DNA from: Lactobacillus apis | GTDB taxonomy: Bacteria > Bacillota > Bacilli > Lactobacillales > Lactobacillaceae | Direction of reading: 5' to 3' | Assembly: GCF_002837055.1 (NCBI RefSeq) | Contig: NZ_PDKP01000001.1 | Location: forward strand, 724,199-788,198 | Length of the DNA stretch: 64,000 bases | Shown here: positions 34,759 through 43,659 of the stretch, piece after piece | Position numbering within the stretch: the first letter of the stretch is position 1 | How the letters are laid out: each line of letters starts with the position of its first letter | Notes under the pieces: generated by a model | What the model was told of the DNA's origin: nothing | The model's database searches: none | What the model saw: the letters and a program-made list of their open reading frames with translations, nothing else | Translations under genes and position numbers: made by a program

Positions 34759-35670
34759 ATGTATATCTTAGCAAGTCATGGTGACTATGCAAAACAAACG
34801 CTTAAGAGCTGTGAAATGATTACAGGCGAATTAACTAATTTCGCCACAGTTTCTTTTAAAGATCCGATGGGCATTGATGATGTCGTCAAATGCTATGAAG
34901 ATATTTATCAGAACAGGCAAGATACTGCTGAGGAGGTCGCAATTATTGCTGATATTCCAAACGGTACACCAGCAAACGCAGCAAATACTTTTATTGCAGA
35001 ACATCCTGACGTCAAACTATATTCCGGACTTTCCCTTATGTTGACCCTATCACTGGCAACAGGAACTCCTGCTGAAGAAGCAATCAGTCAAACAATTGAA
35101 TTAATGGAGGGAAACATCAAAAAGAAACCTAAAAAGCAGTCCGCAGCACCCAATAAAGAAACTGCTCCTATAAATACTGGTAACCCTCTAGTCAATGTAA
35201 GAATTGATTCGCGCTTAATTCATGGTCAAGTTGCTACCATGTGGACTAGAAGCCTTAATACGACGAGAATCATGGTCGTTGACGATCAAATCGTTACCAG
35301 TAAGGTACAAAAGGCAACCTTAAAAACAGCTGTTCCAGCTGGGATTCACTTAAGTATTCTTACGGCTAAGGGAGCTGCAAAACGAATCAATAATGGGCAA
35401 TACAATGGTCAAAGAGTTCTTTTACTCGTTAAAAAGCCGCAAATCTTGGCACAGTTAGTATCTGCTGGTGTTAAGCTTCCGGCAGTAAATGTTGGTAACA
35501 TGTCAATGTCTCAGGGAGCGCGTCAAGTTGCTAAAAGTGTTGCCGTTACTGACGAGGACACTGCTATCTTTAATCAGATGGCAGAAAAAGGAATTGAATT
35601 TTATCATCAAATGGTTCCCAACGATAAACAAGAGCCATTTATTTCAATGTTAAATAAGAAGGAGAACTAA
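34759..35670 (+). CDS. Mannose-class PTS IIAB fusion
   Basis: 303 residues from ATG 34759 (AAGGAG lies upstream at 34741). The IIA domain (1-118) has the phospho-His H7 in ILASHGDY. A Lys/Pro-rich linker follows (119-143), then a IIB domain (144-303) with H155 in DSRLIHGQVATMW. It carries phosphate from HPr to the imported sugar. It is the first gene of the IIAB-IIC-IID operon divergent from the fucosidase. In the L. casei alf locus the corresponding transporter imports a fucosyl-GlcNAc disaccharide. Confidence 0.92.
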   Translation: MYILASHGDYAKQTLKSCEMITGELTNFATVSFKDPMGIDDVVKCYEDIYQNRQDTAEEVAIIADIPNGTPANAANTFIAEHPDVKLYSGLSLMLTLSLATGTPAEEAISQTIELMEGNIKKKPKKQSAAPNKETAPINTGNPLVNVRIDSRLIHGQVATMWTRSLNTTRIMVVDDQIVTSKVQKATLKTAVPAGIHLSILTAKGAAKRINNGQYNGQRVLLLVKKPQILAQLVSAGVKLPAVNVGNMSMSQGARQVAKSVAVTDEDTAIFNQMAEKGIEFYHQMVPNDKQEPFISMLNKKEN

Positions 35671-35671
35671 A

Positions 35672-36466
35672 ATGGCAATCACATGGTGGCAAATTTTACT
35701 ATTAACAGCACTTGCTTTTTGGATGATTATTGACCAACTGACAGTTGCAATATTGTGTAATTATCCGCTTTTAATTGGTCTTGTAGCTGGACTTATTATG
35801 GGTGATATAAAAACAGGTTTAGTTGTGGGCGCAACGCTTCAATTAATGGTACTAGGTGTTGGTACTTATGGCGGCGCCAGCATGCCAGACTTCATGACTG
35901 GGGCTATCGTTGGCACTGCCTATGCAGTTATGAGTAACAAAGGGGTTAGCTTTGCAATTGGTTTAGCAGTTCCTGTCGGACTTTTAATGGTTCAACTAGA
36001 TGTTCTGGCTCGTTTTACTAATACCTTCTTTTTACATCGGGTAGATAAGATGATTGAAGAAGATAATGAAAAAGGCGTTGCCCATAATATTATTTACGGG
36101 ATGTTTCCTTGGGGATTATCACGTGCACTACCGGTACTTTTGATGTTATTAGTTGGTAAAAACACAATTCAGGTTGTAGTTAACTCTATGCCTCAATGGC
36201 TAACTAATGGTTTATCCGCAGCCGGTGGAATTTTACCAGTTGTCGGAATTGCAATTTTACTTAGATTTTTACCTACTAAACGTTTTATTGCTTACCTATT
36301 AATTGGTTTCTTTTTAGCTGCATATATCAAAGTACCAATGCTTGGTGTAGCAATTATTGGTGCTGCAATGGCAATTATCTATTACAAACAAAGTGAAACT
36401 AAGGAAGCAACAACTACTCAAACTGAAGGAGGACATGAAAATGAACTCGGCGAATATGAAGACTAA
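35672..36466 (+). CDS. Mannose-class PTS IIC
   Basis: 264 residues, 7-8 hydrophobic segments. Typical IIC stretches are YPLLIGLVAGLIMGDIKTGL, ATLQLMVLGVGTYGGASMPD and MPQWLTNGLSAAGGILPVVG. It forms the sugar channel with IID. It starts 1 bp after the IIAB stop and overlaps the IID gene by 26 bp. The C-terminal tail is long and acidic (about 245-264). Confidence 0.92.
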   Translation: MAITWWQILLLTALAFWMIIDQLTVAILCNYPLLIGLVAGLIMGDIKTGLVVGATLQLMVLGVGTYGGASMPDFMTGAIVGTAYAVMSNKGVSFAIGLAVPVGLLMVQLDVLARFTNTFFLHRVDKMIEEDNEKGVAHNIIYGMFPWGLSRALPVLLMLLVGKNTIQVVVNSMPQWLTNGLSAAGGILPVVGIAILLRFLPTKRFIAYLLIGFFLAAYIKVPMLGVAIIGAAMAIIYYKQSETKEATTTQTEGGHENELGEYED

Positions 36467-37262
36467 TTCCCAAAAAATAACTAAGAAAGATTTATTCCGC
36501 GCAAACTGGCGTTGGTTGTGGAGCAGCCAAATCTGTTGGAACTATGAGCGAATGATGTCGACTGGATATCTTTACACAATGTTACCAACAATTCAAAAAC
36601 TCTATCCTGAAAAAGAAGATCGTGTTGCAATGATGAAACTTCACAACCAGTTCTTCAACACGAACGCATACGTCGGTGGGTTTATTGTCGGAATGGATAT
36701 GGCCATTGAAGAAAAAGAAGGACGGAAAGCTGAAGAAGCAATTGCCGGTTTAAAAGCTGGTCTGATGGGCTCATTTGCTGGTGTCGGTGATACAATTTTT
36801 GGTGTTATTCTACCAACAATTTTCGGTTCAATTGCTTCATATATGGGACTAAAAGGAAATCCAATTGGTGCAATCATTTGGCTGATAGCAAACTTTGTTG
36901 TTCTGTTCTTACGTTTTGCCCTACTTCCGATGGGATATTCGCAAGGTGAGAAATTAATTTATGCAGCAGGAAATAAATTAAACAGACTAACTGATGCAGC
37001 AATTTTACTCGGAGTAACAGTTGTAGGAGCATTGATTCCAACAGTTGTTAATGCAAATGTACCATTAGTCTTTAAAACAGGTAAAGTTGTTCTAAAAGCA
37101 CAATCAATATTAGACCAAATCATGCCTTCACTTGTTCCAGTGCTATTGGTTGCAGTCTGCTACTGGCTCCTAGGCAAGAAGAAAATGACTTCAACTAAAC
37201 TGATCATTACCGTTTTGATTGCCGGAATTATTTTAGGTGGATTCGGCATAATTGGTAAGTAA
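36441..37262 (+). CDS. Mannose-class PTS IID
   Basis: 273 residues from ATG 36441, with GGAGG 8 nt upstream; the preceding ATG at 36435 is too close to the SD. IID features: FRANWRWLWSSQICWNYERM, FFNTNAYVGGFIVGMDMAIEE, and GDTIFGVILPTIFGSIASYM, then C-terminal membrane helices. It completes the three-gene PTS. The 26 bp overlap with IIC means tight translational coupling. Confidence 0.93.
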   Translation: MNSANMKTNSQKITKKDLFRANWRWLWSSQICWNYERMMSTGYLYTMLPTIQKLYPEKEDRVAMMKLHNQFFNTNAYVGGFIVGMDMAIEEKEGRKAEEAIAGLKAGLMGSFAGVGDTIFGVILPTIFGSIASYMGLKGNPIGAIIWLIANFVVLFLRFALLPMGYSQGEKLIYAAGNKLNRLTDAAILLGVTVVGALIPTVVNANVPLVFKTGKVVLKAQSILDQIMPSLVPVLLVAVCYWLLGKKKMTSTKLIITVLIAGIILGGFGIIGK

Positions 37263-37298
37263 AGTCGAGTCAAAAGAATAGATACAAGTTAAGCAAAA

Positions 37299-37348
37299 AG
37301 CAAAAGAAACCGTGAGTCGATCGACTCACGGTTTCTTTTGTTTTATTT
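37299..37348. terminator. Bidirectional terminator, 40-nt perfect palindrome
   Basis: Bases 37301-37340 form a perfect inverted repeat without spacer (centre CGA|TCG), followed by TTTTATTT on the plus strand. It separates the PTS operon from the convergent peptidase gene. Confidence 0.9.
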
Positions 37349-37371
37349 AGCTCAAGCACTTATATAAGTGG

Positions 37372-38286
37372 CTATTCTCCCTTAAAAGTGCCGGCTTCAA
37401 CTTCACGGATAAAATCAGCTACATGCTTGTAATAAACATCTGGATTATCAACCATATGGTGATGTCCTGCATTCGGTGTAGTAACTAAGCGAGAATTAGG
37501 AATTTCTTTTTGCATAATTCTTGCTGTTTCCAAAGGCATCGTATCCTCTTCACCAAAGGTCAATAATGTTGGCATTTTGATTTCTTTTAAATACTTTCTA
37601 AAGTGCCAATCTTTCAATTTACCAGTCACCACAAATTCATTATCACCCTGAAAGGCGTGGTATACAGGCAAACCGCCAATCCGCTTAATATGATATAGCT
37701 TACATGGCTGACGACGATCAAGAAAGTTAATGTTCAATATTTGAACGTCCTCTTGGTAGCGTTTATTGTCATAGTCATTGTTTTCTTCACATTCACGCAT
37801 AAAGTCAATTTCTGATTGTGGGAAAATTTCTTGTCTACGACGATTGATTGATTCAATATAGTCATCAGTATCATCAACCATAGAAGAAATAATTGTTCCT
37901 TTTAAGTGTTGACCATATTTAACCGCATATTCTTGCGCCAGCAAGCCGCCCCAGCTTTGTCCAATCAAGTAGCAATTATCAAGGCCGAGCTTGTCCCGAA
38001 CCTCGTCCACTTCGTCAAGGAAGTATTCATAAGTTAGGTATTTAGCTGCAATCTCAGGATCATCATAGTCGGGTTGATCTGAATAAAGTGAACCTAATTG
38101 ATCATACATTGTTACTTGGACGTTAAGTCCTTGTTTAGCCAATTGATCTGCGGCGTCTTCCCAATATTCATGATTGCCGCCTGGACCCCCATGTAATGCC
38201 AATAAATGGATATCGCCTTCACCTTGGGTACTTGTCCATAAGTGATAGCCGTTATCTAAAGTGATAATTTTTGAACCTGTTCTCAT
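37372..38286 (-). CDS. pepR: Proline-specific alpha/beta-hydrolase peptidase (PepR/PepI-like)
   Basis: 304 residues, peptidase family S33. The oxyanion motif is HGGPGG (about 33-38), the nucleophile Ser is in GQSWGG (about 110), an acid follows in TFGEEDTMP, and the His is in AGHHHMVDNP. It is closest in my memory to the prolinase PepR of L. helveticus, which cuts Pro-X dipeptides; the symbol is tentative because PepI has the same motifs. It is cytoplasmic and lies 35 bp downstream of the peptide-binding lipoprotein gene, which suggests peptide uptake followed by cleavage. Confidence 0.85.
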   Translation of the reverse strand: MRTGSKIITLDNGYHLWTSTQGEGDIHLLALHGGPGGNHEYWEDAADQLAKQGLNVQVTMYDQLGSLYSDQPDYDDPEIAAKYLTYEYFLDEVDEVRDKLGLDNCYLIGQSWGGLLAQEYAVKYGQHLKGTIISSMVDDTDDYIESINRRRQEIFPQSEIDFMRECEENNDYDNKRYQEDVQILNINFLDRRQPCKLYHIKRIGGLPVYHAFQGDNEFVVTGKLKDWHFRKYLKEIKMPTLLTFGEEDTMPLETARIMQKEIPNSRLVTTPNAGHHHMVDNPDVYYKHVADFIREVEAGTFKGE

Positions 38287-38321
38287 TAGTTAGTCTAGTC
38301 CCTTTCTAGCCTATTTCTATC

Positions 38322-40100
38322 TTATTTTGCGTAACCAACTTTGTACCATAATGGGTGACCATTATTACCATCAGATGGCTTCAATGAATAACCAGTAATC
38401 TTATCGTTAATTGCTGAAATTTGGTATGAATTATCGATTGGAATTACATAAGCTTCGTCATTCATGTATTTTTGCCATTCATGGAATTTTTGAACACGAT
38501 ATTTATGGTTCAAAGCCTTTTGCGAGTTCATTTCTTCCAAGAGCTTGTTGTTCTTTTCAGTTACAAAACGAGTCATATTAAACGGTGCAGTTTCACTGTA
38601 ATATGGGTTTGGCGATGGTTCCGTAGGGGTTGACCAACCACCAATGTACATGTCAATGCCCTTGTCATCGTGTTGCAACTTATCGTAGAACGAGTTGTGT
38701 TCGATCAAACGGCCAGTAGCTAATTGAACATTCAAACCTACTTTATGCCATTGTTGGATGTAGTTTTGGATGATTGGTTCCTTAGTTGCATCCCCACTCA
38801 TAGCAGCAACATTAATAGTTAAAGGCTTGCCATTAGGTTGTACACGCCATTTACCCTTCTTCTTATAACCAGCCTTATCTAAAATTTCATTAGCTTTCTT
38901 TAAGTTATAATCAAAACCTTTTTCGCTCTTATCGTAAAAGTCACCAAATTGTTGTGGAACCAGTGTTTTTACTCTGAAAGTTAATGAATAAGTATAACGT
39001 TTATTAACTGCATCAACGTTCATTGCGTATCCAATTGCCTGACGTAAATACTTGTTGTTCATTTTAGCCTTTGGATTTTCAACGTTCTTGCTGAGCTTAC
39101 TATCCCATTTACCAACCTTAAAACCTAAGTAATGATATGCAATTGGAATTTGAGCAATGAAGTTAACATCCTTAGTTTCCTTAACTTGTGGCCATTGCGT
39201 GTTGATTACAGGGATTACATCAAACTTATGACTCTTGATTGCTTGTGAAGCAGAGTTTGGTGAAATAACTGAAACAACAATCTTATCTAAGTTAGGCTTA
39301 CCACGCCAGTAGTATTCGTTAGGTACCCAAGTAGCTGATTGACCACGAACAAGTTTCTCCATCTTATATGGACCAAAGAATAATGGGTTCTTTCTGATCT
39401 TGTCAGATGACTTTAATTTAGCAAATGGAACGTCTTTAAGGTAGTGGTATGGTTCAACCCCTTCCCAAAGTGAACGACTTCCCGCATTGTACATACTTGG
39501 GCTTAATTCAGTGAAGTGAAGAATCAACTTACGGCCATTTTCTCCATCTGGCATTTCAATTCCAGAAATAGTCTTAGCCTTACCTTCATGGTATTCTTTG
39601 AGGCCCTTTAAGAGTTCAAATTGGCTACTATATCTTTGGCAAGCTGTATCCTTGTTAGCTAGGATTTCATATGCATATTCATAGTCCTTGGCAACGACTT
39701 GCTTACCATCTGACCATTTAACACCTTTTTTAATATTAATGGTGATTGTATTGTTTTTTGGATCTAATTTACGTGTAGCAGCACCCTTGTCCGTAACGCG
39801 ATAATTATCGTCACTATCAAACAGGGTTTCCTGACCAGGTGAAGCAACTGTAGAATCTACATCTTCAGAAGACAATTCTTGAGAAAAGATACCTGAAAAT
39901 GGAGTATCTGTTTCAACGGCAATTTTGACTGTGCCACCCTTTTTAACTGCCTTTTTAGGTGTTTCCATTGGAAACTTGGCTACTGATTTGGTGTCATCAT
40001 TATTAGCATTGTTGTTGTCATTACCTTTACCACATGCGGTTAAAGCAAATGCAGACAAACTCAAAATACCAATTGAAGAAAATAGTTTAGCTTTTTTCAT
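38322..40100 (-). CDS. Orphan OppA-type oligopeptide-binding lipoprotein
   Basis: 592 residues from ATG 40100 (GAG 7 nt upstream); an 18-codon N-terminal extension lacks an SD. The signal peptide ends in lipobox LTAC, followed by an Asn/Asp-rich linker. SBP family 5 features: ITINIKKGVKWSDGKQVVAKDYEYAYE-type core and RQAIGYAMNVDAVN. It captures peptides at the cell surface. No opp permease or ATPase gene is nearby, so it must use an Opp system encoded elsewhere. Confidence 0.9.
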   Translation of the reverse strand: MKKAKLFSSIGILSLSAFALTACGKGNDNNNANNDDTKSVAKFPMETPKKAVKKGGTVKIAVETDTPFSGIFSQELSSEDVDSTVASPGQETLFDSDDNYRVTDKGAATRKLDPKNNTITINIKKGVKWSDGKQVVAKDYEYAYEILANKDTACQRYSSQFELLKGLKEYHEGKAKTISGIEMPDGENGRKLILHFTELSPSMYNAGSRSLWEGVEPYHYLKDVPFAKLKSSDKIRKNPLFFGPYKMEKLVRGQSATWVPNEYYWRGKPNLDKIVVSVISPNSASQAIKSHKFDVIPVINTQWPQVKETKDVNFIAQIPIAYHYLGFKVGKWDSKLSKNVENPKAKMNNKYLRQAIGYAMNVDAVNKRYTYSLTFRVKTLVPQQFGDFYDKSEKGFDYNLKKANEILDKAGYKKKGKWRVQPNGKPLTINVAAMSGDATKEPIIQNYIQQWHKVGLNVQLATGRLIEHNSFYDKLQHDDKGIDMYIGGWSTPTEPSPNPYYSETAPFNMTRFVTEKNNKLLEEMNSQKALNHKYRVQKFHEWQKYMNDEAYVIPIDNSYQISAINDKITGYSLKPSDGNNGHPLWYKVGYAK

Positions 40101-40219
40101 CTTATTTCTCATTTCTTTATAAATTATATTTATTAATATTAATAAATATATCATACAAATAAAATTATTACATCATAATTATAAAAACAACATTTAATTT
40201 TAGTAAAGAAAGGAGTAAA

Positions 40220-40279
40220 ATGATGATAAAAGTCTGTTTTTTACCGATACTTTTATACCAATGTACCGGTAATTTTTAA
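40220..40279 (+). CDS. Putative 19-codon small ORF upstream of the serine hydrolase
   Basis: The peptide reads MMIKVCFLPILLYQCTGNF and is preceded by a good SD (AAAGGAG, 5-6 nt from ATG). Its stop TAA is part of the SD of the next gene (TAAAGGAG), so the two would be coupled. The ORF spans an imperfect inverted repeat (40242-40250 / 40263-40271). It could be a leader peptide or a chance ORF; no similarity is recognised. Confidence 0.4.
   Translation: MMIKVCFLPILLYQCTGNF
40242..40271. repeat. Inverted repeat upstream of the serine hydrolase gene
   Basis: TACCGATAC-N12-GTACCGGTA, 8 of 9 positions complementary. The loop region includes TATACC. It is either an operator for an unlinked regulator or an RNA hairpin just before the hydrolase SD. 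Confidence 0.5.
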
Positions 40280-40289
40280 AGGAGTAGTA

Positions 40290-41660
40290 ATGGAAAAGCA
40301 AAAAATAACTGATTTCGCTGAAAAAGTAATGGATAAATTTAATTTACCTAGTCTAGGCTTTGGTGTATATCACAAAAATGAAAGCTACAGCCACGTCTAC
40401 GGTGATGCAAATGAAGATAGTCTGTATCCATTGGCTTCTATTTCTAAGTCATTCTTAGCTACAGCAATTTGTCAATTGGCTGATGAAGGCAAAATTAGCT
40501 TAGATGATCCATTAAAGAAATATTGGCCTGACTTTAAAATGGTCGACAAATATGTTGAAGATCACTTAACATTCAGGGATGCATTAAGTCATCAAAGTGG
40601 CTTACCAGCACATGATTTAATGCGTTTTACTAATATGAATAAACATGATCTTTCATTAAAAGAAAAAGCAGAGCATGTCGGTTATTTACAGCCCAATCAC
40701 GAATTGCGTGTAAAAATGCAATACAGCAACTTGGTTTATGCTGTGGCTACCTACGTAATGGAACAAGCAATCGGTCAAGATTACGGTTCATATGAGCGTG
40801 AACACCTTTTAAAGCCACTACACATGAATGACACATACATCAACCATAATGAGGCTCCTCGTGACCGCATTCCTAAACCATATATTAGAGACAATGATGT
40901 AACAGAAGAAGTACCATTTATTGCCCCTGGTAAAGTTGGTGGTGCCAGCAGTATGCTAGCTACAATTTCTGACTTGCTAACTTGGGCAGAATTTCAACTA
41001 AAAACCCAAAAATCAACTAAGGATGAAGTAACGGCACAACGTTATTTACCACAATCAATTATGCTACCTAATCGTCCATATGGTGGGGCAAACTTTGGTG
41101 CTTATGGTTTGGGAATGATGATGGAAGACTATCGCGGTCATAAATACTTCTATCATAGCGGTTCATACATCGGCTACTGCTCATTCCTTGGTTTTGTTCC
41201 TGACCTTGACCTTGCCTTTGTCTTTACTACCAATATGGATTCAACAGATTCAATTTTTGCTCTTGGCTATCAAACAATTGATGAAACTTTAGGAATTCAT
41301 GATACAGATTGGGCAGACAAAGTAAGTAAAATCATGGCAGATAAAAATCGTGCTCGTGAAGATAACATTGCTAAGCTTAAAGGACCATCTCCAAAAGCAG
41401 TAAAAGCAACAGTTGAATTACTCGGTGATTATCAAAATCCAGGTTACGGTTTGGTTACCCTCTGCGATGAAAACGGTGAACTAAAAGCTACTATTGGCAA
41501 ATGGAATTATCCAGTAATTGAAAATGCAGACGGTAAAATGTTCATCGAAGAAAGATTATATCAACATGGCCTAATTCCAATTACATTAGGTAAAGATAAA
41601 ATTGCACTTCAATCTGATCCTGCACTTAAAGAATCAACTGAATTTACAAAAGTAAAATAA
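40290..41660 (+). CDS. Class C beta-lactamase-family serine hydrolase
   Basis: 456 residues. Catalytic S50-I-S-K53 (SxxK), YSN in MQYSNLVYA as the YxN motif, and HSG in FYHSGSYIG in place of KTG. There is no signal peptide or membrane segment, so it should be intracellular; an esterase, amidase or peptidase of the EstB/PBP4* type is more likely than a beta-lactamase. A C-terminal beta domain (about 370-456) follows the hydrolase fold. It diverges from the oppA-type gene. The strong SD AAAGGAG overlaps the stop of a 19-codon ORF. Confidence 0.86.
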   Translation: MEKQKITDFAEKVMDKFNLPSLGFGVYHKNESYSHVYGDANEDSLYPLASISKSFLATAICQLADEGKISLDDPLKKYWPDFKMVDKYVEDHLTFRDALSHQSGLPAHDLMRFTNMNKHDLSLKEKAEHVGYLQPNHELRVKMQYSNLVYAVATYVMEQAIGQDYGSYEREHLLKPLHMNDTYINHNEAPRDRIPKPYIRDNDVTEEVPFIAPGKVGGASSMLATISDLLTWAEFQLKTQKSTKDEVTAQRYLPQSIMLPNRPYGGANFGAYGLGMMMEDYRGHKYFYHSGSYIGYCSFLGFVPDLDLAFVFTTNMDSTDSIFALGYQTIDETLGIHDTDWADKVSKIMADKNRAREDNIAKLKGPSPKAVKATVELLGDYQNPGYGLVTLCDENGELKATIGKWNYPVIENADGKMFIEERLYQHGLIPITLGKDKIALQSDPALKESTEFTKVK

Positions 41661-41667
41661 AAAAACT

Positions 41668-41702
41668 AAAAAGGCACTGCAAATTGCAGTGCCTTTTTAT
41701 TA
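41668..41702. terminator. Bidirectional terminator after the serine hydrolase gene
   Basis: A hairpin AAAAAGGCACTGCAA / TTGCAGTGCCTTTTT between convergent genes. Confidence 0.88.
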
Positions 41703-41718
41703 TAGATAATCATCTAGT

Positions 41719-43545
41719 TTATTTGACTTTATCTAATGAGTCCTTAACTGCTTCCTTAATTGCGCGGCTAGTTTGTGAAGCACCAGAAACTGCATCAACA
41801 TCATACGTGTTTTCTTCGACCATTTTTTGTGGCAATTCTTTCACTGCCTTTAGACCATAGTCGTCACTCTCAGTTTGTTTCAATATCTCAACATTTTTAA
41901 TCTGGCCATTATCACCAACTGTAGTCCGGACAACGACACCGTCACCCATTCCTTGGTTGCTATAACCTAAATATTGGTTCTCACCAACAGAATATTGCCC
42001 TTTGTCCTCATCACTGGTTGCATCAAAATTACTATTTACAGCTGCTTCGTTAAGGTCAATACCACCAGAAACTGGTAAATCCTGCTTAAGCATTGCCGCG
42101 TTTTCTCCAGCAATTTTACCAGAAATCAAGCAATCCGCTACATTACCACCAGTAGTATATTTGTTAACAAATGGTGAACCTAATTCTCCAGCTTCATACA
42201 GGTGTGGAATTGGTTGGTTATTAGGATCAAGAACTTGGCAGTGTCCGTCTCTTCTTCCTCCACCTTGCGTATTAAGCATATTTTGTCTTAAAGCAATTGC
42301 ATAATAAGGTCCATTTACGCTAAATTTACGCAAAGTTTTTGGATCTCGATGAAAGGCATAATCCTTGCCTTGTTCAGCCATAAAGTTAAATTCTTCAATT
42401 GTTTCAGTCAAATTAGTAGCACTCTTATTAATTTTCTCTGCTAATTCTTCGATTGTTTCTGCTTTAATAGCTTTTTCAAGGTAACCAGGAACTTTTAGAC
42501 CATCATCAGGTTCATTCTTTAGTTCATCATATTTTTGTTGATCAAAGATCATGTATGGGCGCTCTTGATTTATTGGAACAACCCAATCGCCGTGGTTATA
42601 AATATGACCATGACGGTTCATTTCGGCTTCGTTAAAGTAACGTGTACCATCATCACCAACTACAACGACACTACCAGTTGAACTCTCTTGCCAAAAGACA
42701 TTCAAAGCGTAAGTTGAGCGAACACCCTCTTTTTGACGCAATGATAAACCGTGGAATTGTCCCAATGATTCAAATGATCGCATATTCCACAATTGAGCAT
42801 TTACTTCTTGCAGCATTTTAATGCCGTCACCTTTATTATATAGGGAACCAATTGGTGACAAATAAGGCGATTGCAAAAACGTTTGAATCATTTCTTTATT
42901 ATTTTCGAAACCACCTACAGCCAAAATCACACCATTCTTGACTTTGATATTTCTTAAAACATGATCACGTTCAATTTGAACACCAATAACTGTTTTTGAG
43001 ACACTGTCTTGAATTAAATGCTTAGCTGGAGAAGAATACCAAATATCAATTTTATCTGAGCGATCAATGACCTTTTGTCTCAAAATCTTCCACAAAGCTG
43101 CGTCATCAACGCCTTCGTGAACTAAATAATCGTCATATGAATCTGCATCAGGTAATTCAGGGTATTCAGTTACGTATGCTGTTGAAGGCGTTCCTGCGAG
43201 CATTTTTTTCATACTTACTGGCTCAACATCTAAGTACTTTCTAAAATAGCTTCCCATGTTAGCCATACCTTCAATCAAGTTTGCAAAAGCTTCATTATCT
43301 GGCTTAAGCGGTGCCGCCATATGTTCATGATAGTTCTTTAGTGCTTCATAGTCAGTACCCGCACCAACCATTTGACCTGAATATCTTGTATTACCACCTT
43401 CATGGCCCTCAGGAGCACTATCTACTAAAAGAACTTTTGCACCGTTATCAGCAGCAAATCTAGCAGCAGTTGCACCAGCTCCACCAAAGCCCAAAACGGC
43501 TACATCATATACTGCATCCCATTGAAATTTTTCGTTATTAACCAT
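41719..43545 (-). CDS. Fumarate/urocanate reductase-like flavoprotein (FAD + FMN-bind domains)
   Basis: 608 residues from ATG 43545 (AGGAG 7 nt upstream). The FAD-binding domain has G19-F-G-G-A-G24 and HEGGNTRYSGQ; the capping and C-terminal FAD parts have LYEAGELGSPFVNKYTTGGN. An FMN_bind domain (about 515-608) ends in D584-A-V-S-G-A-S590, the pattern for covalent FMN attachment, with Ser instead of the usual Thr. There is no signal peptide, so it is cytoplasmic. Likely role: anaerobic reduction of an enoate such as fumarate. A divergent LysR regulator probably controls it. Confidence 0.87.
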   Translation of the reverse strand: MVNNEKFQWDAVYDVAVLGFGGAGATAARFAADNGAKVLLVDSAPEGHEGGNTRYSGQMVGAGTDYEALKNYHEHMAAPLKPDNEAFANLIEGMANMGSYFRKYLDVEPVSMKKMLAGTPSTAYVTEYPELPDADSYDDYLVHEGVDDAALWKILRQKVIDRSDKIDIWYSSPAKHLIQDSVSKTVIGVQIERDHVLRNIKVKNGVILAVGGFENNKEMIQTFLQSPYLSPIGSLYNKGDGIKMLQEVNAQLWNMRSFESLGQFHGLSLRQKEGVRSTYALNVFWQESSTGSVVVVGDDGTRYFNEAEMNRHGHIYNHGDWVVPINQERPYMIFDQQKYDELKNEPDDGLKVPGYLEKAIKAETIEELAEKINKSATNLTETIEEFNFMAEQGKDYAFHRDPKTLRKFSVNGPYYAIALRQNMLNTQGGGRRDGHCQVLDPNNQPIPHLYEAGELGSPFVNKYTTGGNVADCLISGKIAGENAAMLKQDLPVSGGIDLNEAAVNSNFDATSDEDKGQYSVGENQYLGYSNQGMGDGVVVRTTVGDNGQIKNVEILKQTESDDYGLKAVKELPQKMVEENTYDVDAVSGASQTSRAIKEAVKDSLDKVK

Positions 43546-43599
43546 TTTAATTCTCCTATATAAACTGTTGTTTACTCTTTTATTTAACACTATAATTTA

Positions 43600-43616
43600 A
43601 AGTATGTGAAATACTT
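43600..43616. promoter_or_regulatory. LysR-type binding palindrome
   Basis: AAGTAT-N5-ATACTT, a perfect 6 bp dyad in the 114 bp between the divergent flavoprotein and LysR genes. It is of the size and position expected for an autoregulatory LysR box. Confidence 0.5.
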
Positions 43617-43659
43617 AATTATTGAAATCACTATTACAAAATAGGAATAGGTGAATAAA

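Noticed and set aside
40290..41660. True beta-lactamase (resistance enzyme)
   Set aside because: No signal peptide and HSG instead of KTG; the fold is shared with esterases and peptidases, so resistance is not supported.
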